Source: SAR86 cluster bacterium
GTDB taxonomy: Bacteria > Pseudomonadota > Gammaproteobacteria > Magnimaribacterales > D2472
Length of the DNA stretch: 40,886 nt
Reading direction: 5' to 3'
Assembly (NCBI GenBank): GCA_016779505.1
Contig: JADHNM010000003.1
Coordinates: 1 to 40,886, forward strand
The position numbers and the translations under genes were made by a program. The first letter of the stretch is position 1. The number at the start of each line of letters is the position of its first letter. Positions 1 to 9,227 of this stretch are shown in pieces. The notes under the pieces were generated by a model, which was not told where the DNA came from, did no database searches, and saw nothing but the letters and a program-made list of their open reading frames with translations.

Positions 1-56
1 TGTCAGTCATGCACGTCGAGTGTAAATAGATTAAAATTATCGATTGATCAGAAGAA

Positions 57-131
57 TGGCTCCCTGACGTGGGATCGAACCACGGACCAATTGATTAACA
101 GTCAACTGCTCTACCGCTGAGCTATCAGGGA
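57..131 (-). tRNA. tRNA-Asn (GTT)
   Basis: Read on the minus strand, the segment folds as a complete cloverleaf. The 7-bp acceptor pairs TCCCTGA with TCAGGGA, and there is a GCTC/GAGC D stem and an anticodon stem around the loop CTGTTAA. A T arm carrying GTTCGATCC follows. The anticodon GTT lies at 97-99. The discriminator base G and a genome-encoded CCA end (57-59 on the plus strand) are present, giving 75 nt. It is divergent from uvrB, 46 bp away. Confidence 0.95.
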
Positions 132-177
132 ACAAGTTGGGAATTATAAATTAAAATTCATAAAGTAAAACAAGATA

Positions 178-2187
178 ATGACAAAAAATTTAACCGTTAC
201 ATCTCCGTTTGAACCTGCAGGAAGTCAACCTCAAGCAATAGAAACTCTAGTTAATGGTTTAAATGATGGGTTATTGCATCAAGTTTTACTTGGTGTAACA
301 GGTTCAGGCAAAACTTATACCATGGCTAAAATTATTGAATCAACTCAAAGGCCTGCGGTGGTTATGGCCCCTAACAAGACCTTAGCAGCTCAATTATATG
401 GAGAGCTTAAAGATTTTTTTCCTCAAAACTCCGTCGAATACTTTGTTTCTTATTATGATTACTACCAGCCTGAAGCCTATGTACCTACTTCTGATACTTA
501 TATTGCTAAAGATGCATCCGTGAATGAACATATTGAGCAAATGCGTCTTTCTGCTACCAAGGCACTACTCGAAAGGAGCGATACGATTGTTGTTGCTACT
601 GTATCAGCGATATATGGCTTAGGCGCTCCTGAAGCCTATCTGAATATGATCCTTCATTTAGATAGAGGTGAAACAATCGATCAAAGAACTATTTTGCGTC
701 GCTTATCTTCGATGCAATATACCCGAAATGATATTGATTTTAGGCGTGCAACTTTTAGGGTAAGAGGTGATGTGATTGATATTTATCCCGCTGATTCAGA
801 GAGAGATGCTCTGAGAATTGAATTATTTGGAGATGAAGTAGAGCGTCTATTATGGATTGATCCATTAACTGGAGAAGTCATTAATGAGACTCCTCGAGCG
901 ACGATTTATCCAAAAACACATTACGTGACACCAAAAGAGACGGTCCTAGACTGCCTTAAAACCGTTCGGGAGGAGTTGAAAGAAAGAATTAAATTCTTAC
1001 AAGCAAACAATAAATTGGTTGAGGCTCAAAGATTGCAAGAGAGAACAACTTACGATTTAGAAATGATGCAAGAGCTTGGTTATTGTCAAGGCATCGAAAA
1101 TTATTCACGTTATCTTTCAGGTCGCAATCCTGGTGAGCCACCCCCATGTCTTTTTGATTATTTACCTAAAAATGCAATAGTCTTTATGGATGAGTCTCAT
1201 GTTTCAGTTCCTCAAATTGGAGGAATGTACAAAGGCGACCGATCACGAAAGGAAACACTGGTTGATTATGGATTTAGATTGCCATCCGCTTTAGATAACC
1301 GTCCACTCAGGTTTGAAGAATGGGAGGATGTAACGCCTCAAAAAATATATGTTTCTGCCACTCCTGGTAAGTATGAATTAGAGCATTGTGACAATATGGC
1401 AGAGCTATTGGTTAGACCAACTGGATTGATTGATCCAGAGATTGAAATTAGACCTGCAACCTCTCAAATTGATGATGTAATTGGTGAATGCAATGAAAGA
1501 GCTGCTCTGAAAGAAAGGGTTTTAATAACGACTTTAACCAAACGCATGGCCGAAGATTTAACAGACTATTTAGAAGAAAATGGAATTAGAACGCGCTACA
1601 TGCATTCTGATGTAGATACGGTAGAGAGAACTGAAATTATCAGAGATCTAAGGTTGGGTCATTTTGATGTTTTAGTTGGAATTAATTTATTAAGGGAAGG
1701 TTTAGATATTCCCGAGGTTAGCTTGGTTGCAATCTTAGATGCCGATAAAGAGGGCTTTTTACGATCAGAGGTTACCCTTATTCAAACCGTTGGACGAGCG
1801 GCAAGAAATATTCGTGGAAAGGCAATTTTGTATGCTGATAAGATCACAGGCTCCATGCAAAGGGCCATGGATGAAATGTCTAGAAGAAGAGACATCCAAG
1901 TCAAATACAATAAAGAGAATGGCATCACCCCAACATCAATTGTTAAAGATATCAAAGATATCATGGAGGGGGCTAGAGTCACCAAGCAGGCAAAGAAAAC
2001 AAAACCTCAGCACTTTGAAAAAGAGCTGCCCTTTAAAATTAATAGTGAAACTCCAGACAAGATATCAATATCAATTACCAAGCTAGAAGAGCAGATGTAT
2101 ATTTATGCAAAAGAAACTGAGTATGAAAAAGCTGCATTTTGCAGGGATCAAATTAAAAATCTTAAATGGCAGCTTCTTAATTCTTGA
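178..2187 (+). CDS. uvrB: UvrABC excinuclease subunit B
   Basis: UvrB is the DNA-damage verification helicase-like subunit of nucleotide excision repair. It is loaded by UvrA and recruits UvrC for incision. The 669-residue protein is full length for the family (about 670). The Walker A motif GVTGSGKT lies at 39-46. The damage-probing beta-hairpin region [13 protein letters not shown] is at 91-103 and a DESH-type Walker B at about 338. A C-terminal UVR motif (about 631-665, with LEEQM and [11 protein letters not shown]) binds UvrC. The ATG at 178 is in a poor Shine-Dalgarno context, but the N-terminus aligns with the family. The gene converges on the downstream transglycosylase gene with a 2-bp gap. 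Confidence 0.98.
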   Translation: MTKNLTVTSPFEPAGSQPQAIETLVNGLNDGLLHQVLLGVTGSGKTYTMAKIIESTQRPAVVMAPNKTLAAQLYGELKDFFPQNSVEYFVSYYDYYQPEAYVPTSDTYIAKDASVNEHIEQMRLSATKALLERSDTIVVATVSAIYGLGAPEAYLNMILHLDRGETIDQRTILRRLSSMQYTRNDIDFRRATFRVRGDVIDIYPADSERDALRIELFGDEVERLLWIDPLTGEVINETPRATIYPKTHYVTPKETVLDCLKTVREELKERIKFLQANNKLVEAQRLQERTTYDLEMMQELGYCQGIENYSRYLSGRNPGEPPPCLFDYLPKNAIVFMDESHVSVPQIGGMYKGDRSRKETLVDYGFRLPSALDNRPLRFEEWEDVTPQKIYVSATPGKYELEHCDNMAELLVRPTGLIDPEIEIRPATSQIDDVIGECNERAALKERVLITTLTKRMAEDLTDYLEENGIRTRYMHSDVDTVERTEIIRDLRLGHFDVLVGINLLREGLDIPEVSLVAILDADKEGFLRSEVTLIQTVGRAARNIRGKAILYADKITGSMQRAMDEMSRRRDIQVKYNKENGITPTSIVKDIKDIMEGARVTKQAKKTKPQHFEKELPFKINSETPDKISISITKLEEQMYIYAKETEYEKAAFCRDQIKNLKWQLLNS

Positions 2188-2189
2188 TG

Positions 2190-2909
2190 CTAATTTTCTT
2201 CGCAATTTTGAGCCAACAAAAGATAATAATAATCTCTAACCCTTTCTACGAAATCAACGGTTTGTTGGCCTCTGGAATAATTCTCTGAATCCATTGAGGT
2301 CTTCAAATTAAGCAAATATTCCTCTAGATCTAACCAGGTCACCTCAACAGTTTTTTTATTTATCGCATCGATAGCATTCTTTACATTGGTGGTGCCTAAA
2401 TTATATGAAGCTAATACAAAAGCAATTTTGTCACCAGAGGACGTTCCAAAGTTTGTGCTAGCTTCTAGATCTGAGAGGTATTGCGCGCCTCCATATATAC
2501 TTTGAATCGGGTCCAGTCTATTTGTGACACCCACAGATGCCGCAGTAGGAAGTGTTAACATCATCATGCCTTTAACTTGTGTTGCTGAGCGTGCTTTTGG
2601 ATTCCATTGCGATTCTTGAAATGCAACAGCAGCTAGGAGCTCCCATTCAATATCAAATGTTTGCGCAGCCTCAACAAAATCATCCTTAAATTTTAGAAAT
2701 CTTGATTTTTTTAGCTCATCAAATTTATTTTTCTCAAAATCACTTAGCCTTGAGAAGGAATATAATTTTTCGTTAATAAGATTGCAGTAAACTGATACTG
2801 GTGTATTTATAGGCTCCTTTGTGCAAGCATAAAGACCAGATATAAGGATGAAAATTGTTAAGTTTTTTGCAAGGAATTGCATTGTTTTTATTTTTTTAAT
2901 TTTAAACAT
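2190..2909 (-). CDS. Lipoprotein lytic transglycosylase, MltF/Slt catalytic domain
   Basis: This is a peptidoglycan lytic transglycosylase that would cleave glycan strands to 1,6-anhydro-muropeptides at the outer membrane. The N-terminus is basic, then hydrophobic, and ends in LYAC (26-29), a plausible but non-ideal lipobox, so Cys29 is the probable lipid anchor. The SLT domain follows, with the catalytic Glu in QES (Glu99), a QVKGMMMLT stretch corresponding to the GLMQ motif, and a SYNLG stretch resembling the AYNAG motif. At 239 residues it has only the catalytic part. Canonical MltF also carries an N-terminal solute-binding domain, which is absent here. Met10 (2882) is an alternative start. 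The gene is divergent from purL, with 39 bp between the starts. Confidence 0.85.
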   Translation of the reverse strand: MFKIKKIKTMQFLAKNLTIFILISGLYACTKEPINTPVSVYCNLINEKLYSFSRLSDFEKNKFDELKKSRFLKFKDDFVEAAQTFDIEWELLAAVAFQESQWNPKARSATQVKGMMMLTLPTAASVGVTNRLDPIQSIYGGAQYLSDLEASTNFGTSSGDKIAFVLASYNLGTTNVKNAIDAINKKTVEVTWLDLEEYLLNLKTSMDSENYSRGQQTVDFVERVRDYYYLLLAQNCEEN

Positions 2910-2948
2910 CCTTATAATTAATTATTACAATATTTTACTAGAGAGCTA

Positions 2949-5900
2949 GTGTCAAAAAATCTTAACTTGCTACTTCAAGGTCCCTCTAGTTTTTCGCCGT
3001 CTAAAATTTCATCTCTCAGCGCTGATATCAAGCTCATTAATAATAATTCTTCTATTGAGCTGAATAGTTTTGAATTTTACTCAGTAGATGTAAATGAAGA
3101 TTTTGATGATCATGCGAAACTATTTGAGTTATTAAGAGCAGATGAGCCTCGTGGGTTTCCCAGTTTTTTTATTGGTCCAAGGTCTGGAACTCTTAGCCCA
3201 TGGGCGTCTAAGACAAGCGAAATAATTACCAATGTTGGCATTGATGGAGTCCTTAGTCTTGAAAAGTATTTTGGCTATTTTGTTGATAAAAATATCCATG
3301 TCAAAGATTTAGATTTGTCATGTTTATTTGATCGAATGACTCAAGAGGTTTTTATGAGCAAAAAGGCTATTGCATCTCTTGGCCCCGCTCCAAAAAGAAA
3401 ACCTTTAATACATATTGATATTTCTATATCCGCTAGTGATGCTTTGTTTAAAGCAAATCAGGATTTGGGTTTAGCATTGTCTCAAGAAGAAATTAACTAC
3501 TTAGTAGATTTCTATTCATCGGCTGAGCGCAATCCCACTGACGCCGAGCTTATGATGTTTGCACAGGCTAACTCAGAGCATTGCAGACATAAAATATTTA
3601 ACGCTGCTTGGGTATTAGGTTCTGCGGTTAAAGAAGAATCTTTATTTGATCTTATTAAAAAGACAAGCAAAGGTAATAAACCAGACTTGATCTCAGCCTA
3701 TAAGGATAATGCTGCTGTTATTGCAGGAGTTGACGTAATGACGCTCAATAGAAATTTAAAAAATAATTACAGCTTTTCCTCTGAAAAAATAAACTCAACT
3801 TTAAAAGTTGAAACACATAATCATCCTACTGCCATTTCTCCATTTCCTGGAGCAGCCACTGGATCTGGGGGAGAGATAAGAGATGAGGGAGCCACAGGTT
3901 CTGGTGCAAAGCCTAAAATGGGATTGGTGGGATTTAATGTTTCCAACCTTAGATTAAAAGACTTCCCCCGTGCTTGGGAAGGGATTTCACATAAGCCTTC
4001 AAGAATTGCTTCACCACTCCAAATCATGACAGAAGGACCAATTGGTGCCGCTGCATTTAACAATGAATTTGGTCGACCAAGTACTGTCGGTTACTTCAGA
4101 GTCTTTGAACAGCCCTTTGTTCACAATCAGGCTTACGGATATCACAAGCCAATTATGCTGGCGGGTGGTATTGGAGAGGTAAAAGATAGAAATAGCATTA
4201 AAAATCCTATTGAAGCCAATGATTTGGTAGTTGTTTTGGGTGGTCCTTCAATGCTAATAGGATTAGGTGGTGGGGCTGCTTCATCTATGTCATCTGGGGA
4301 AAGTGATGAAGATTTAGATTTTGCTTCTGTGCAAAGAGAAAATGCTGAAATGGAAAGAAGATGCCAAGAAGTTATCAATCAATGCGCATTTGAATCTCCT
4401 AACCTTATTGAATTTATTCATGATGTTGGTGCTGGTGGACTTTCAAATGCAATTCCAGAATTAGCTAAAGATTGCAATTTAGGTGTTGCCATAGATTTGA
4501 GCAAGATACCTGTTGCTGACCTCAGCCTTTCCCCAATGGAAGTTTGGTCCAATGAGTCTCAAGAGCGATACGTTTTAGCAATTAAAAAATCTAATAAAGA
4601 TATATTTGAAAATATATGTCGACGTGAGAGATGCCCAGTTGCTTTTGTTGGACAAACAACCTTATCTAATGCAGTAGAGGTTTATGACCCCGAGAGAGAT
4701 GAATATCCTGTGCAAGTTCCTTTATCAATGTTATTTGGTGATTTACCTATTTCAAATATGGTCCTTGATAATCCAAAAATTAACCAAGCAACTGACTCTT
4801 ACAATTATGATTTAGATTTACCTGAGTTAATTCAGAGAGTGCTGTCACATCCATCTGTAGCTTCAAAATCTTTTTTAATTACTATTGGTGACAGAACGGT
4901 TGGGGGGCTGGTTGCTCGAGATCAGTTGGTGGGCAGATATCAAGTGCCTACTTCAAATTATGCAATGTCTACTAAATCATTTCTTAGCAATGAAGGAGAT
5001 GCTTTATCAATTGGAGAAAAGCCAACGCTAGCAGTTAAAAACCCAGCAGCCTCACTAAGAATGGCTTTGGCTGAAGCATTAATGAACTTATGCTCTGTTC
5101 CGATTAAGAGTTTGGATCTGGTAAGGTTGTCGGCAAATTGGATGGCTGCATGTGGAGACGAAGAGGATAATTATGCTTTACTTTTAGGGGTTGAGGCATT
5201 ATCAAACATGTGTATTGAGCTCGATGTGGCTATACCGGTCGGCAAAGATTCTTTATCTATGAGAACCAAATGGAATGAAGGTGACGACGAGTATGAGGTT
5301 AAGAGCCCTTTGTCTGGTGTTATTACTGCCATGGCTCCAGTTGAAGATGTTTCATTAGGAGTAACCACTGAATTCAAAGAGAGCGGCTCAAAAAATTTAT
5401 ACCATTTATTTTTAAATAACCAATGTAGATTGGGTGGTTCAATCCTTGAAGAGGTTACCTCCTCAAGCATTCAAGACGTTCCTGATATTGACGATGTTGA
5501 ATTATTCAACAATCTTTTCCATTCAATTCAAGAGTTGATTGTGCGAGGCTGGATCGTTGCATTGCATGATGTTTCTGATGGAGGATTATTTGCCACCATC
5601 ACAGAACTATCTTTTACCAATAAGGTGGGGATAGAAATATTTATTCCAGAGAACTCTCAAAAGAAAAGCATGATTCAATATCTCTTCGCCGAAGAAACAG
5701 GGGCAGTCATTCAGTTTCATAATGAATTTGAAATTGACGCTCTTGAGTTTTTAAAACAAAACAATATTCGATATCGAAAATGCGCCACTCGAAGATCTGA
5801 TGCCCAGGTGGTAATTTCATCAAACCATAATATTGAATTTTCTCAGTCAGCAGTCAATTTAGAGAAAATCTGGAGCGAAACTTCCTACTCAATTAAGTCC

Positions 5901-6803
5901 AATAGAGATAATCCAGTTAGCGCCAAAGAAGAACATGATTTAATTGAAAAGTTCGATGATCAGGGGTTGGTGGCTATAGATAATTTTCAATTTTCTGATC
6001 AATTGCCAGCATTCAATAAGAATTTTAGGCCCAAGGTAGCAATTTTTAGAGAGCAAGGAGTTAATGGTCAAAATGAAATGGCTGCTGCTTTCATATTAGC
6101 TGGGTTTGAGGCTGTAGATGTTCATATGCAAGATTTGCTTGATAATCCCAACTTGTTATTAGAATTTCAGGGTTTGGCAGCCTGCGGTGGCTTCTCTTAC
6201 GGGGATGTACTTGGAGCTGGAGGCGGTTGGTCTTCAAGTATCAGCTATAACAATGCAGTTAGAGAATCATTTGAACACTTTTTTAATCGAGCTGAAACCT
6301 TTACCTTTGGTGTGTGCAATGGTTGTCAAATGTTATCCAATTTAAAGGATTTAATACCTGGCGCTGAAAATTGGCCTGAGTTTCTGTGGAATGAATCAGA
6401 TCAATTTGAAGCACGTTTATCTCAAGTTACTATTACCCAATCTAAGTCAGTTTTATTGGATGGTATGGAAGGATGGCAAATTCCAGTGGCTGTTGCACAT
6501 GGAGAGGGTCGAGCATCATTTAAAGAAGGAGCTTTACAGAGCCTGTCGAAACATAATCAGGTAGCCGTTCAATTTACTGATAACAAGGGAGCTGTGGCTT
6601 CATCGTATCCATTGAACCCAAATGGATCTCCTGAGGGTATTACAGGTCTTACATCTAGGGATGGTAGAGCAACCATCATGATGCCTCATCCAGAAAGAGT
6701 GTTTAGATCTCAGCAGTTATCTTGGAAGCCATCAGATTGGATGGAGTATTCTCCCTGGATGCAAATCTTTTTAAATGCCTATAAATTCACCCAAGAATCA
6801 TAA
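2949..6803 (+). CDS. purL: Phosphoribosylformylglycinamidine synthase (large single-chain type)
   Basis: PurL is the fourth step of de novo purine synthesis. It converts FGAR, glutamine and ATP to FGAM in the cytoplasm. The 1284-residue chain is the long form typical of gammaproteobacteria and eukaryotes, in which the PurL synthetase and PurQ glutaminase are fused. The N-terminal part has the NSEHCRHK motif, followed by the glycine-rich ATP-binding region. The C-terminal class I glutaminase has the nucleophile Cys1123 in FGVCNGCQ, and His1247/Glu1249 in PHPERV. The start is GTG, with a weak GAGAG 5 to 9 bases upstream. The gene ends 12 bp from a convergent Nudix gene. Confidence 0.98.
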   Translation: MSKNLNLLLQGPSSFSPSKISSLSADIKLINNNSSIELNSFEFYSVDVNEDFDDHAKLFELLRADEPRGFPSFFIGPRSGTLSPWASKTSEIITNVGIDGVLSLEKYFGYFVDKNIHVKDLDLSCLFDRMTQEVFMSKKAIASLGPAPKRKPLIHIDISISASDALFKANQDLGLALSQEEINYLVDFYSSAERNPTDAELMMFAQANSEHCRHKIFNAAWVLGSAVKEESLFDLIKKTSKGNKPDLISAYKDNAAVIAGVDVMTLNRNLKNNYSFSSEKINSTLKVETHNHPTAISPFPGAATGSGGEIRDEGATGSGAKPKMGLVGFNVSNLRLKDFPRAWEGISHKPSRIASPLQIMTEGPIGAAAFNNEFGRPSTVGYFRVFEQPFVHNQAYGYHKPIMLAGGIGEVKDRNSIKNPIEANDLVVVLGGPSMLIGLGGGAASSMSSGESDEDLDFASVQRENAEMERRCQEVINQCAFESPNLIEFIHDVGAGGLSNAIPELAKDCNLGVAIDLSKIPVADLSLSPMEVWSNESQERYVLAIKKSNKDIFENICRRERCPVAFVGQTTLSNAVEVYDPERDEYPVQVPLSMLFGDLPISNMVLDNPKINQATDSYNYDLDLPELIQRVLSHPSVASKSFLITIGDRTVGGLVARDQLVGRYQVPTSNYAMSTKSFLSNEGDALSIGEKPTLAVKNPAASLRMALAEALMNLCSVPIKSLDLVRLSANWMAACGDEEDNYALLLGVEALSNMCIELDVAIPVGKDSLSMRTKWNEGDDEYEVKSPLSGVITAMAPVEDVSLGVTTEFKESGSKNLYHLFLNNQCRLGGSILEEVTSSSIQDVPDIDDVELFNNLFHSIQELIVRGWIVALHDVSDGGLFATITELSFTNKVGIEIFIPENSQKKSMIQYLFAEETGAVIQFHNEFEIDALEFLKQNNIRYRKCATRRSDAQVVISSNHNIEFSQSAVNLEKIWSETSYSIKSNRDNPVSAKEEHDLIEKFDDQGLVAIDNFQFSDQLPAFNKNFRPKVAIFREQGVNGQNEMAAAFILAGFEAVDVHMQDLLDNPNLLLEFQGLAACGGFSYGDVLGAGGGWSSSISYNNAVRESFEHFFNRAETFTFGVCNGCQMLSNLKDLIPGAENWPEFLWNESDQFEARLSQVTITQSKSVLLDGMEGWQIPVAVAHGEGRASFKEGALQSLSKHNQVAVQFTDNKGAVASSYPLNPNGSPEGITGLTSRDGRATIMMPHPERVFRSQQLSWKPSDWMEYSPWMQIFLNAYKFTQES

Positions 6804-6815
6804 ATTTTTTCTTAA

Positions 6816-7352
6816 TTACCAAAGTTTTAGGGCTTCCTCTCTAAAGGGGAAGTTATCCGAATGCATGTCATCAAAATAATATTTCAATGTCTTGGTGACT
6901 GTTGGAAATGCAATTTCATCCCAAGGAATTTCTTCTTGAGTAAATAGTTTTACTTCAGAGCTTTCTGCAGTAGGACCAAATTTTTCATCGCCCAATTGAG
7001 CTAAATAAAAAAAGTGGACTTGACTGATATGAGTCAAACTAAATGCCGTATATGGGGCAATGATTTTTGGTGTTGCCTGAGTTTCTTCTTTCGTTTCTCT
7101 GAGCGCTCCCTCCTGAAGGGTTTCTGCATTCTCCATAAAACCAGCAGGCAATGTCCAACGACCAAAGCGAGGTTCTATATTTCTTTTGCATAAAAGCACT
7201 TGCTCATCTTTAATGCATATGGTCCCGACAATGAGATTGGGATTAGTATAAAAAATTGAGTCACAGGCAGAGCAAACATACCGCTTTAAATTATCATCAG
7301 CTGGAACTTTAAAATCAATTTGATCGCTTCCGCATTTTGAACAATATCTCAA
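6816..7352 (-). CDS. Nudix hydrolase with N-terminal zinc ribbon
   Basis: This is a Nudix-fold pyrophosphohydrolase that would hydrolyse a nucleoside diphosphate linked to another moiety; the substrate cannot be read from sequence. The N-terminus has a four-cysteine zinc ribbon (Cys4, Cys7, Cys27, Cys30). The Nudix box runs from Gly71 through Glu77 to Arg85-Glu86 and Glu89-Glu90, so all metal-binding residues are present. The late Gly of the consensus (GX5EX7REUXEEXGU) is Gln here. Zinc ribbon plus Nudix recalls NudC NADH pyrophosphatase, but the protein is short (178 residues) and I see no SQPWPFPxS motif, so NudC function is not claimed. It is head-to-head with nudL, 51 bp between starts. 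Confidence 0.88.
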   Translation of the reverse strand: MRYCSKCGSDQIDFKVPADDNLKRYVCSACDSIFYTNPNLIVGTICIKDEQVLLCKRNIEPRFGRWTLPAGFMENAETLQEGALRETKEETQATPKIIAPYTAFSLTHISQVHFFYLAQLGDEKFGPTAESSEVKLFTQEEIPWDEIAFPTVTKTLKYYFDDMHSDNFPFREEALKLW

Positions 7353-7403
7353 AAGTGCTCCTTTCCTAGAGAATTAAATGTCGTAAGAAGTTAAACTTAC
7401 GCA

Positions 7404-7982
7404 ATGATTGAAGACATCAAGTATAAACTAAATTTAAATAATTCTGAAAAGCCAAGCGGCAGACCTCAAGCCTCTGTATTAATAGCTATTTTAAATTATG
7501 GTGAATTTCTTAAATCCCCTGAATTAATTTATACACAACGCTCCAGTCATCTTTCAACTCATTCTGGTGAAGTGAGTTTCCCGGGAGGCAAAGCAGATAA
7601 AACAGATCCAAATCTTTTTGGAACAGCCTTGAGAGAATCTAATGAAGAAATAAGCCTGAATAGTGAGGACGTTACTGAATTGGGGAAATTAAATTATCTA
7701 ATCTCTCGTCATAAGATAGAGGTTAATCCATTTGTGGCTTCAGTTGATCAACCTCAAGCCTTTAAGCCCAATGAGGAGATTCAAGAGATATTTACTGTTC
7801 CGCTAAATTTTTTGCTTGATTCAAGAAACATTCAAAGAGAAAGCATTGAAAGACATGGCAGTGTTTGGCAAGTGCCAACATGGAACATCAAGAATCAAAA
7901 AATATGGGGTCTAACTGCAATGATTACCGTAAACTTCTTAAATGTATGTTTTGATGCGAATATAGAGATTCTAGAGGGTTAA
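7404..7982 (+). CDS. nudL: CoA pyrophosphatase, Nudix family
   Basis: NudL-type (YeaB) Nudix hydrolases cleave CoA and its derivatives to 3',5'-ADP and (acyl-)4'-phosphopantetheine. The diagnostic stretch before the Nudix box is present: RSSHLSTHSGEVSFPGG (46-62). The box itself follows, with TALRESNEEI (74-83) giving Arg77, Glu78, Glu81 and Glu82. The length of 192 residues equals the E. coli protein. It starts at an ATG 51 bp from the divergent Nudix gene and is followed 5 bp later by the hexapeptide-repeat gene. These and the next two genes probably form one transcription unit. Confidence 0.88.
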   Translation: MIEDIKYKLNLNNSEKPSGRPQASVLIAILNYGEFLKSPELIYTQRSSHLSTHSGEVSFPGGKADKTDPNLFGTALRESNEEISLNSEDVTELGKLNYLISRHKIEVNPFVASVDQPQAFKPNEEIQEIFTVPLNFLLDSRNIQRESIERHGSVWQVPTWNIKNQKIWGLTAMITVNFLNVCFDANIEILEG

Positions 7983-7987
7983 TCGAA

Positions 7988-8503
7988 ATGATAATTGATA
8001 TTAATAATAAAAGTTTAAGCACTGAAAATGATGATTTTTGGGTAGCTCCAGATGCAACAGTTATTGGAGATGTGCAAATGGCAAAAGATTCAAGCGTTTG
8101 GTTCCATTGCACTCTTAGAGGAGATAATGAACCAATTATTTTGGGTGAAGGAACAAATATTCAGGATAATTCGGTAATACATACTGATCCAGGATTTGCA
8201 TGCACAATAGGAAAATTTGTTACTGTTGGACATATGGCAATGCTTCATGGATGTGAAATTGGCGATGGCACTCTTATTGGTATTGGTGCAGTGATTCTTA
8301 ATGGAGCAAAAATAGGAAAAAATTGCATCATAGGAGCAAAGGCATTGGTTACAGAGGGCATGGAAGTGCCTGATGGATCAATGGTATTGGGTGTTCCAGC
8401 TAAAATTAAAAAAGAGCTTAGTCCTGAAGAGCAAGCCATTCCCTCATTAAATGCTCATCATTACATTGAAAACTATAAAAGGTATAAGGCCGAGCTAGGT
8501 TAG
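7988..8503 (+). CDS. Gamma-carbonic-anhydrase-like hexapeptide-repeat protein (YrdA family)
   Basis: This is a left-handed beta-helix protein of the YrdA/PaaY/gamma-carbonic-anhydrase-like group, normally a metal-binding trimer. Hexapeptide repeats run across most of the 171 residues, for example IGDGTLIGIGAVILNGAKIG. Three candidate zinc ligands match the family pattern: His65 (VIHTD), His82 (VGHMAM) and His87 (LHGCEIGD). Activity in this family is uncertain; some members are carbonic anhydrases, while many have no assigned substrate. The gene lies 5 bp after nudL and 4 bp before the dienelactone-hydrolase-family gene. Confidence 0.9.
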   Translation: MIIDINNKSLSTENDDFWVAPDATVIGDVQMAKDSSVWFHCTLRGDNEPIILGEGTNIQDNSVIHTDPGFACTIGKFVTVGHMAMLHGCEIGDGTLIGIGAVILNGAKIGKNCIIGAKALVTEGMEVPDGSMVLGVPAKIKKELSPEEQAIPSLNAHHYIENYKRYKAELG

Positions 8504-8507
8504 ATAA

Positions 8508-9227
8508 ATGTCAGGAAGAATAGTAAATTATTTTGATGAATCAACCGAGTGTGAAGGATATCTCTCTATGCCCGAATCTTCTCAGCCTGTCCCTTTGGTT
8601 TTGGTTGCTCATACTTGGAAAGGCAGATCTGAGTTTGAAGATCACAAAGCGGTGGCGCTAAATAATTTAGGCTATGCAGCTTTATCAATCGATATTTTTG
8701 GCGGTGGCATTAACGGGACCAGTGTTGAGGAGAATCAATCTTTAATTGCGCCCTTTGTTCAAGATAGACAGTTATTTAGACAACGTCTAATTAGTGCTGT
8801 TGAGTTTGGCAAAACCATTGATGGCGTTGATGCTTCAAAAATAGCATTGATTGGTTTTTGTTTTGGTGGCCTCGCCGCCATAGAACTCGCTCGTTCAGGA
8901 TATCAGCTATCAGGCTGCATAAGTTTTCATGGGCTTTTAAATCAATCCGATGAACCTTTTCAAAAGGTAAACACTAAATTATTGGTTTTGCATGGAGACA
9001 AAGATCCCATGGTATCCTCAGATCAAATACTGGCTTTGCAGAACGAAATGACAGAATCAGAGGCTGATTGGCAATTTATAAGCTATGGCAACACATACCA
9101 TGCGTTTACCAATCCTGCTGCTAACGATATTGAAATGGGAACAGTTTATAATCATGATAGTGACATGAGATCGTGGACCGCAATGTCTAATTTTTTAATG
9201 GAAGTTTTTAGCAATGTTAACAAGTGA
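8508..9227 (+). CDS. Dienelactone hydrolase family alpha/beta hydrolase
   Basis: This is an alpha/beta-hydrolase of the dienelactone hydrolase family. The catalytic triad is visible: nucleophile Cys118 in GFCFGG, Asp166 in HGDKDP (Asp164 is the alternative), and His198 in TYHAF. The Cys nucleophile is the hallmark separating this family from serine esterases. Length (239) is typical. Many chromosomal members are not dedicated to chloroaromatic degradation, so the natural substrate is unknown. The last 14 bases overlap the alaS start, so the two are probably translationally coupled. Confidence 0.9.
   Translation: MSGRIVNYFDESTECEGYLSMPESSQPVPLVLVAHTWKGRSEFEDHKAVALNNLGYAALSIDIFGGGINGTSVEENQSLIAPFVQDRQLFRQRLISAVEFGKTIDGVDASKIALIGFCFGGLAAIELARSGYQLSGCISFHGLLNQSDEPFQKVNTKLLVLHGDKDPMVSSDQILALQNEMTESEADWQFISYGNTYHAFTNPAANDIEMGTVYNHDSDMRSWTAMSNFLMEVFSNVNK

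Noticed and set aside
1739-2086. Plus-strand open frame of 115 codons inside uvrB
   Set aside because: It is an alternative frame of the conserved uvrB helicase region.
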